Shown here: positions 59,628 to 64,000 of the stretch, piece by piece | Layout: every line of letters begins with the position of its first letter | Numbering within the stretch: the stretch's first letter is position 1 | Source: Peribacillus alkalitolerans | GTDB lineage: Bacteria > Bacillota > Bacilli > Bacillales > DSM-1321 | NCBI RefSeq assembly: GCF_010882125.1 | Contig: NZ_JAAGVZ010000005.1 | Span: 1-64,000, forward strand | DNA: 64,000 nt | Direction: 5' to 3' | Notes under the pieces: model-generated | The model's database searches: none | Seen by the model: only the letters and a program-made list of their open reading frames with translations | What the model was told of the DNA's origin: nothing | Position numbers and translations under genes: made by a program

Positions 59628-59843
59628 GGCTCTGTTACTAGCCTTTATCGAGAGGCACTTGCTTCAGAAGCCTCCTCGTTCATTGCACGCCTGTGGGGTC
59701 ACCATCGATCCGCTTTCCTGCCGGAAATTGAATTAGCATCCTCGAAAAACCCCGCTTGAAGGAATTGAATATATTCTTGATGAGTCCCAAACGTGCCGTC
59801 CAATCAACTTAGTACCAAATCAACAATGAGCTTTAACTTAGCC
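59628..59843. repeat. Dispersed MITE-like repeat, copy E (complete termini)
   Basis: GGCTCTGTTA at 59628-59637 and TAACTTAGCC at 59834-59843 are the terminal inverted repeats (8 of 10 positions pair). The interior shares GCCTCCTCG, GCACGCCTGTGGGGTCACC, CCGGAAATTGAATTAG, CCAATCAACTTAGTACC and CAACAATGAGC with the other copies. It occupies most of 59488-59889; nothing coding was seen there. Confidence 0.78.
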
Positions 59844-59849
59844 AAAAAT

Positions 59850-59876
59850 AAACGCCAAGCTAAACTTAGCTTGGCG
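59850..59876 (-). terminator. Terminator after bsaA
   Basis: On the minus strand CGCCAAGCTAA-GT-TTAGCTTGGCG followed by TTTATTTTTGG. Confidence 0.85.
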
Positions 59877-59889
59877 AGGTTACTTCACA

Positions 59890-60366
59890 TTATAATAAGT
59901 TTTCAATGTCTTTTTCAAATTCGAATGGTTTCGTTTTCGGAGCGAATCGACTAACTGGTTTTCCTTCTCGATTTATCAGGAACTTAGTGAAGTTCCATTT
60001 TATACTTTTTGAGCCTAATAGGCCTGGGGCTTCATCAGCTAAGTATTTAAACAGAGGATGTGCATCTTCCCCATTCACGTCGATCTTTGCGAACATTGGA
60101 AATGTAACTCCGTAGTTTAAACGACAAAATGATTGGATGTCTAATTCATCGCCAGGTTCTTGCCCCATAAATTGGTTACATGGGAATCCTAGTATCTCAA
60201 ATCCTTGGTCACGGTATTTTTCATATATCTTTTGGAGTTCATCATATTGGTTGGTAAATCCACATTTACTGGCCGTATTAACAATTAAAAGCACTTTACC
60301 TTTATAATTTTCCATAGTGACAATTGAGCCATCGATACTTTTAGCTTCATATTCATATATAGACAT
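59890..60366 (-). CDS. bsaA: Glutathione peroxidase-family thiol peroxidase
   Basis: 158 residues. LLIVNTASKCGFTNQYDELQ (peroxidatic Cys35 in place of selenocysteine), LGFPCNQFMGQEPG and WNFTKFLINREGKPVSRF give the GPx pattern. Reduces peroxides, probably with thioredoxin or bacillithiol. The gene order ypgQ ... bsaA-metA is that of B. subtilis. AAGGAGGG precedes the ATG. Confidence 0.95.
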   Translation of the reverse strand: MSIYEYEAKSIDGSIVTMENYKGKVLLIVNTASKCGFTNQYDELQKIYEKYRDQGFEILGFPCNQFMGQEPGDELDIQSFCRLNYGVTFPMFAKIDVNGEDAHPLFKYLADEAPGLLGSKSIKWNFTKFLINREGKPVSRFAPKTKPFEFEKDIENLL

Positions 60367-60437
60367 AGAAATTCCCTCCTTTTCGGAAATACCTTAATTG
60401 TACATGAGTAAAAGTAGTTGTTCCATTCACAATACTA

Positions 60438-60989
60438 TTATGATGTGAAACTCTCCAATTCTTCTAATGACTTGATAACATGGTTAACGAGTTCAAATAA
60501 ATCCTCTAACTGATCTTCTGTCACAAGTCTTGCAAACTGCACTGTTGAATATATTAGACTATCCCTATAGACAGCATTTTCAAACGTCTTTTCTTCCTTA
60601 ATAATGATTTCCCGGTTTTCCCCCCATTGTTTTTTGAGGAGTGACGTCAATTTTTGAATGCTGTCTAGAGAAGGCAATTGCATGGGGATAGCAAATTGTA
60701 TCTTTAGATTCGCACCTGCATTCTTCCAGATAGATGGGTTTTCACTCGATAGTAACTCCGCTGCAAAGTTCTCCAGGGACGACCTTAATACCAAACTTGC
60801 AGTTATTGTTGATTCCGTTCCTTGCTTAATAGGTCTAAGTTGCAAATCAATTTTGAAGCATCTAGACAATTGTGCTAAGTCCAAAAGATCATTTCGATTG
60901 GTTACTAGGATAGCCCCCTCTAAATCTTGGTCATACACTGCACCTTCTAGGACCGTTTTCATATTATCAAAGGCTGTCGGATCAAACAT
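60438..60989 (-). CDS. Hypothetical protein between bsaA and metA
   Basis: 183 residues, soluble, alpha/beta: MFDPTAFDNMKTVLEGAVYD, EGAILVTNRNDLLDLAQLSRCFKIDLQL, then ITASLVLRSSLENFAAELLS and a helical C-end DQLEDLFELVNHVIKSLEELESF. No catalytic or binding motif and no family recognised. Monocistronic on the minus strand, divergent from metA. The start has only a weak AAAGCAG site. Confidence 0.7.
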   Translation of the reverse strand: MFDPTAFDNMKTVLEGAVYDQDLEGAILVTNRNDLLDLAQLSRCFKIDLQLRPIKQGTESTITASLVLRSSLENFAAELLSSENPSIWKNAGANLKIQFAIPMQLPSLDSIQKLTSLLKKQWGENREIIIKEEKTFENAVYRDSLIYSTVQFARLVTEDQLEDLFELVNHVIKSLEELESFTS

Positions 60990-61114
60990 TTTGTATCACT
61001 GCTTTCTATAAATATCTAAATTTTGTTGTTTTATGAACACATTTTATACATATTCCTTCTGAATTTCCATTAATTACTCCTACATACAACTTGTACGTGT
61101 TATTATCGATCAGA

Positions 61115-61144
61115 TTGACATTGATAAAACTCTAAATCTATATA
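61115..61144 (+). promoter_or_regulatory. Sigma-A-like promoter of metA
   Basis: TTGACA (61115-61120), an 18-bp spacer and TATATA (61139-61144), 57 bp before the TTG start. The leader is short and no S-box (SAM riboswitch) is seen. Confidence 0.6.
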
Positions 61145-61201
61145 TAATGAAGTCATTAATGAGTTTAGAATTTTCAGTTTAAAAAACGGAGGTTTTGAAG
61201 T

Positions 61202-62107
61202 TTGCCTATTAAAATACCAAGTGGAATACCAGTTAAGGAAATTTTGGAGCAAGAACAAATTTTTGTTATGGAAGAGGACCGTGCAGACCACCAAGATATT
61301 AGACCCTTAAACATAGCCATTCTGAACCTGATGCCAGAAAAGGAGAAAACCGAGGCACAATTGTTAAGACTCTTAGGAAATACCCCTCTACAACTTAATG
61401 TAACATTCCTAAAATTAGCTTCCCATCAATCAAAAAATACGAGTAAGTCCCACTTAGATAAATTTTATAAGTTTTATTCTGAGGTAAAAAGCCAAAAGTT
61501 CGATGGTTTAGTCATTACCGGTGCACCAGTTGAAAAATTTGAATTTGAAGAGGTGGATTATTGGGAAGAGTTAAAAGAGATTATGGAATGGTCTTCAAGA
61601 AATGTAACATCGAGCCTTCATATTTGTTGGGGAGCTCAGGCAGCTTTGTATTATCATTACGGTATTAACAAATATGAGTTATCTAGAAAGTGCTTTGGTG
61701 TTTACTCCCATTATGTAAAAAATAGAAATGAGAAAATAGTAAGAGGGTTTGATGATGTTTTCATTGCCCCTATTTCACGATATACAGATATAGAGCGAAA
61801 TACTTTAGAAGCAAACAGAGATTTGAATATTTTAGCTGAATCCGAATATGCCGGTGTCCTTTTAGTTGGATCTAAGGATGGAAAGAGAATCATGATCACG
61901 GGTCATTTGGAGTACGATGCAGAAACATTAGGGGAAGAATATGCGCGCGATCTCAAGAAGGGCCAAAATATTCACATTCCTGAAAATTACTTTCCTTGTG
62001 ATGACCCTAATCAGATTCCAATGCAGCGCTGGAGAAGCCATGCACACCTTTTGTTTTCTAACTGGCTCAATTATTATGTTTACCAAGAAACACCTTATCA
62101 ATGGTAA
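61202..62107 (+). CDS. metA: Homoserine O-acetyltransferase
   Basis: 301 residues with a TTG start behind ACGGAGG. Catalytic Cys142 ([17 protein letters not shown]), His235 and Glu237 (TGHLEYD). Residue 111 is Glu ([11 protein letters not shown]), which in this family marks acetyl-CoA use rather than succinyl-CoA. It starts methionine synthesis from homoserine. The gene lies after bsaA as in B. subtilis. Confidence 0.96.
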   Translation: MPIKIPSGIPVKEILEQEQIFVMEEDRADHQDIRPLNIAILNLMPEKEKTEAQLLRLLGNTPLQLNVTFLKLASHQSKNTSKSHLDKFYKFYSEVKSQKFDGLVITGAPVEKFEFEEVDYWEELKEIMEWSSRNVTSSLHICWGAQAALYYHYGINKYELSRKCFGVYSHYVKNRNEKIVRGFDDVFIAPISRYTDIERNTLEANRDLNILAESEYAGVLLVGSKDGKRIMITGHLEYDAETLGEEYARDLKKGQNIHIPENYFPCDDPNQIPMQRWRSHAHLLFSNWLNYYVYQETPYQW

Positions 62108-62152
62108 ATGAGGAGTTTGCCCCGTATGGGTTGAAGGGTCGGTATTTTAGAG

Positions 62153-62193
62153 AAAAAAGGATCTGTTCTCATTTCGAGAATTGATCCTTTTTT
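62153..62193. terminator. Bidirectional terminator
   Basis: AAAAGGATC and GATCCTTTT with inner TTCTC/GAGAA pairing, between the stops at 62107 (+) and 62198 (-). Confidence 0.85.
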
Positions 62194-62197
62194 GGTC

Positions 62198-62878
62198 CTA
62201 TATTTTTTTCAAAATGAATAACCACATAAAACATACGGCCTGTTGAATTTCCTTAGGCAAATGCACCAGTTGCTCAAGTTTCGCTTCCCTTTTTTCAACA
62301 CCCTTGTCATCAATTAGTTTCCATCCATTTTCTTCTGCCAATCTGGCGAACTCCCAAGGCATCATCGAATTCATAATAATCTGCTCACCATAAAGTCGTT
62401 TATAACTATGCGCCTGTCTCGGTGCCGCAGTTGGCCCCAATATCCCAAAGCAAGCAACACCATCTGTTTTTACAATTCTTCTAATCTCATTTAAGGAATG
62501 TAACGGATTTTCAGTCCATTCCAGCGAATTAATGGCCATAGTACCGTCCAATGAATCCGATTCAAATGGAAGTTGGCTCAAATCACCTTGAATGAACTGA
62601 ACCCCCTTAAAACCTTTTGCTCTATCGCTTGCTGTATCAACCATTTCTTTAGAAAGATCTAATCCTATTGCCTTCATTCCATGCCTTGCCAGACCCAGCG
62701 TGCCGTATCCGTCACCACAACCTAAGTCAGCGATATACGATCCTTCCTTTAAATGACTCAAAAAAAAGGGAAGGATTTTTTTTCTACTGCCATTTTCCCA
62801 CATATCCTTAGAGTTACTTGACCACTCTGCGGCAAATTGATCCCATTGCTTTTCAGCTTCTATGTGCCAATTATTCAT
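62198..62878 (-). CDS. Class I SAM-dependent methyltransferase
   Basis: 226 residues. Motif I GSYIADLGCGDGYGTLGLA, motif II AIGLDLSKEMVDTA, GVQFIQGDLSQLPFESDSLDGTMAINSLEW (UbiE/SmtA type). A Methyltransf_11-type domain at about 50-150 and a C-terminal part with ANPRQAHSYKRLYGE-like sequence. The substrate is unknown; it could act on a small molecule or quinone. Monocistronic. Confidence 0.9.
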   Translation of the reverse strand: MNNWHIEAEKQWDQFAAEWSSNSKDMWENGSRKKILPFFLSHLKEGSYIADLGCGDGYGTLGLARHGMKAIGLDLSKEMVDTASDRAKGFKGVQFIQGDLSQLPFESDSLDGTMAINSLEWTENPLHSLNEIRRIVKTDGVACFGILGPTAAPRQAHSYKRLYGEQIIMNSMMPWEFARLAEENGWKLIDDKGVEKREAKLEQLVHLPKEIQQAVCFMWLFILKKI

Positions 62879-63029
62879 TCCAACACACTCCTCACTATAT
62901 GTATCAACTCTTTTAGATAATTATAACAACTTTAGGGAACTTAGCTAGCTTCTAATGTGGGAATGACTTGTACTTGTGGTGAAAAAATCCGTTTAACTTT
63001 AGTCTATTGGAAAAATGGACTTCTTTTAG

Positions 63030-63071
63030 CACGAAAAAGGATTGCACTTTCTGTGCAATCCTTTTTCGTGT
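63030..63071. terminator. Terminator after mntR
   Basis: CACGAAAAAGGATTGCAC and GTGCAATCCTTTTTCGTG form an 18-bp perfect stem, ending next to the mntR stop. Confidence 0.9.
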
Positions 63072-63503
63072 TTAATTCTTTTGATTGTCTTCATTTTGTT
63101 TCTGGATGGCTTGAAGGTGGTTTATCCGATTTTCATCTTCTTCAAAATATTGAACAAGATCACCAATCCGATCTATCGCATCCCAGCTTAAATGATGCTC
63201 TATTCCTTCAACGTCCCTATAAATATTCTCCTCTTTCACTCCAATTGTTCGTAACAATTGTTCTAGCAAATCATGGCGAAATACGAGTCTTTTGCCAATC
63301 TTCTTGCCCTTAGGAGTCAAAATCAATCCTCTATATTTTTCATAAACTAAATATTCTTCTTGATCTAGCTTTTGAACCATTTTTGTCACGGAGGATGGGT
63401 GTACTGACAAGTTTTCTGCAATGTCGGAAACCCTTGCATATCCTTTTTCTTCAATCAGTAAATAAATTTGTTCTATATAATCCTCCATACTAGGTGTTGG
63501 CAT
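63072..63503 (-). CDS. mntR: Manganese-responsive repressor MntR
   Basis: 143 residues from the ATG at 63503 (GGGAGGATATGGG upstream). The [41 protein letters not shown] and metal-site residues [10 protein letters not shown] (Asp8/Glu11), EGIEHHLSW (His77, Glu/His99-102 region) are those of DtxR/MntR. It represses manganese uptake genes when Mn(II) is abundant. The length equals the B. subtilis protein. No mnt transport genes are in the window. Confidence 0.96.
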   Translation of the reverse strand: MPTPSMEDYIEQIYLLIEEKGYARVSDIAENLSVHPSSVTKMVQKLDQEEYLVYEKYRGLILTPKGKKIGKRLVFRHDLLEQLLRTIGVKEENIYRDVEGIEHHLSWDAIDRIGDLVQYFEEDENRINHLQAIQKQNEDNQKN

Positions 63504-63598
63504 CCCATATCCTCCCATTCAAAACACATATCATAAAAATTTTACTATACTCTTGGGGACATAACAAGGATTGGGACTCTTTTTCCATAGAAACGGGT

Positions 63599-64000
63599 TT
63601 ACCCATACTGGAATGAAACCTTTCCATCCTTCATACAAAGCTTTGCTGTAAACACTTTATCATCTTTTTTAAATCCTTCTATTTGTTCTGTGACACCTTC
63701 TTTTAAAAGGAGTCGAATATTTTTTTGGGTGATAGATTTTCCGAGCATTTTTTTAGAAATCGTAAACTTACATTGATTTTTGGTATATTGGCTGCACCCA
63801 TAAAAAGTCCCTTTGTCTACAATCGATCCTTTACAATTAGGGCAAATTCCAAGTGAAGTGGTCTTTTTAATAACCTTTTTCCCTTTACGAACCGTACTTT
63901 TTGACATACTCTCCAAATCGAATTGATGAAATTCCCAAGTTGCCTCATTTTCTACAGCGTCCTCTATCAGTTTTGTGGATAGTTTCTTAACTTGGTTCAT
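63599..64000 (-). CDS. Topoisomerase III-type C-terminal zinc domain, probably partial
   Basis: 133 residues visible. The C-half has SLGICPNCKGSIVDKGTFYGCSQY, then CKFTISKKMLGKSITQKNIRLLLKEGVTEQIEGFKKDDKVFTAKLCMKDGKVSF, the repeated domain found at the end of bacterial TopB. The N-part (TKLIEDAVENEATWEFHQFD) also resembles the region before it. An ATG falls exactly at the window edge, so this may be the end of a topB gene cut by the window or a stand-alone small protein. Confidence 0.75.
   Translation of the reverse strand: MNQVKKLSTKLIEDAVENEATWEFHQFDLESMSKSTVRKGKKVIKKTTSLGICPNCKGSIVDKGTFYGCSQYTKNQCKFTISKKMLGKSITQKNIRLLLKEGVTEQIEGFKKDDKVFTAKLCMKDGKVSFQYG

Noticed and set aside
61000-61201. 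SAM riboswitch upstream of metA
   Set aside because: None of the S-box conserved segments or a leader terminator is present.

Overview
The window looks like a chromosomal segment of a low-GC, spore-forming member of the Bacillaceae. Gene order follows two blocks of the Bacillus subtilis chromosome: ctpA-yodJ-deoD-yodL-yozD-yodN-yozE-yokU-kamA (about 16.7-26.6 kb), and a ypqE-msrBA-ypmSRQP-tatA/tatC-ilvA-dfrA-thyA-ypjP-ypiP-brxA-ilvD-ypgR-ypgQ-bsaA-metA block (about 37-62 kb). Most genes lie on the minus strand. Starts usually follow a strong GGAGG-type ribosome binding site, and most transcription units end in a clear intrinsic terminator. No rRNA, tRNA, prophage or CRISPR was seen.

Layout. 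1-0.6 kb: end of an IS110-family element that seems to sit inside a dispersed repeat. 0.8-3.7 kb: two duplicated CAP-domain secreted proteins with duplicated leaders, and a probable spore-surface-type protein. 3.9-7.5 kb: a two-component system flanked by two lipoproteins. 7.6-15.5 kb: rhodanese, MarR/MFS efflux, a CobW GTPase, PAS-STAS, AlbA_2 and NERD proteins. 15.7-16.7 kb: a non-coding repeat array. 16.7-26.6 kb: the yod/yoz/kam block, which includes a compact operon (22.7-20.9 kb) of a tiny His/Lys/Ser-rich protein, a Hanks-type kinase and Spo0M behind a sigma-W-like promoter. 26.7-29.8 kb: a sigma-54 activator and an aldehyde dehydrogenase. 30-34 kb: a 1405-residue TPR protein with an embedded C39-like peptidase domain. 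34.4-35.2 kb: a second repeat array. 35.3-64 kb: envelope, redox repair (MsrA/B, BrxA, BsaA), Tat export, branched-chain amino acid, folate/thymidylate and methionine genes, ending in MntR and a topoisomerase-type zinc domain.

The most unusual material is intergenic. Two 0.8-0.9 kb arrays (period about 260 and about 240-250 bp) are both built from a degenerate AGTGAAGGATAAA-type motif recurring about every 21 bp, two turns of the helix. A small third array upstream of ilvD has five ACTTTCGAA-type sites at exact 20/21-bp steps. A separate palindromic MITE-like element with GGCTCTGTTA ends occurs in at least five places between operons. Several leaders and small genes (57, 56, 50, 50, 43 and 25 codons) were found by reading the sequence directly.

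All functions are inferred from recognised motifs and remembered family features; no database search was run.
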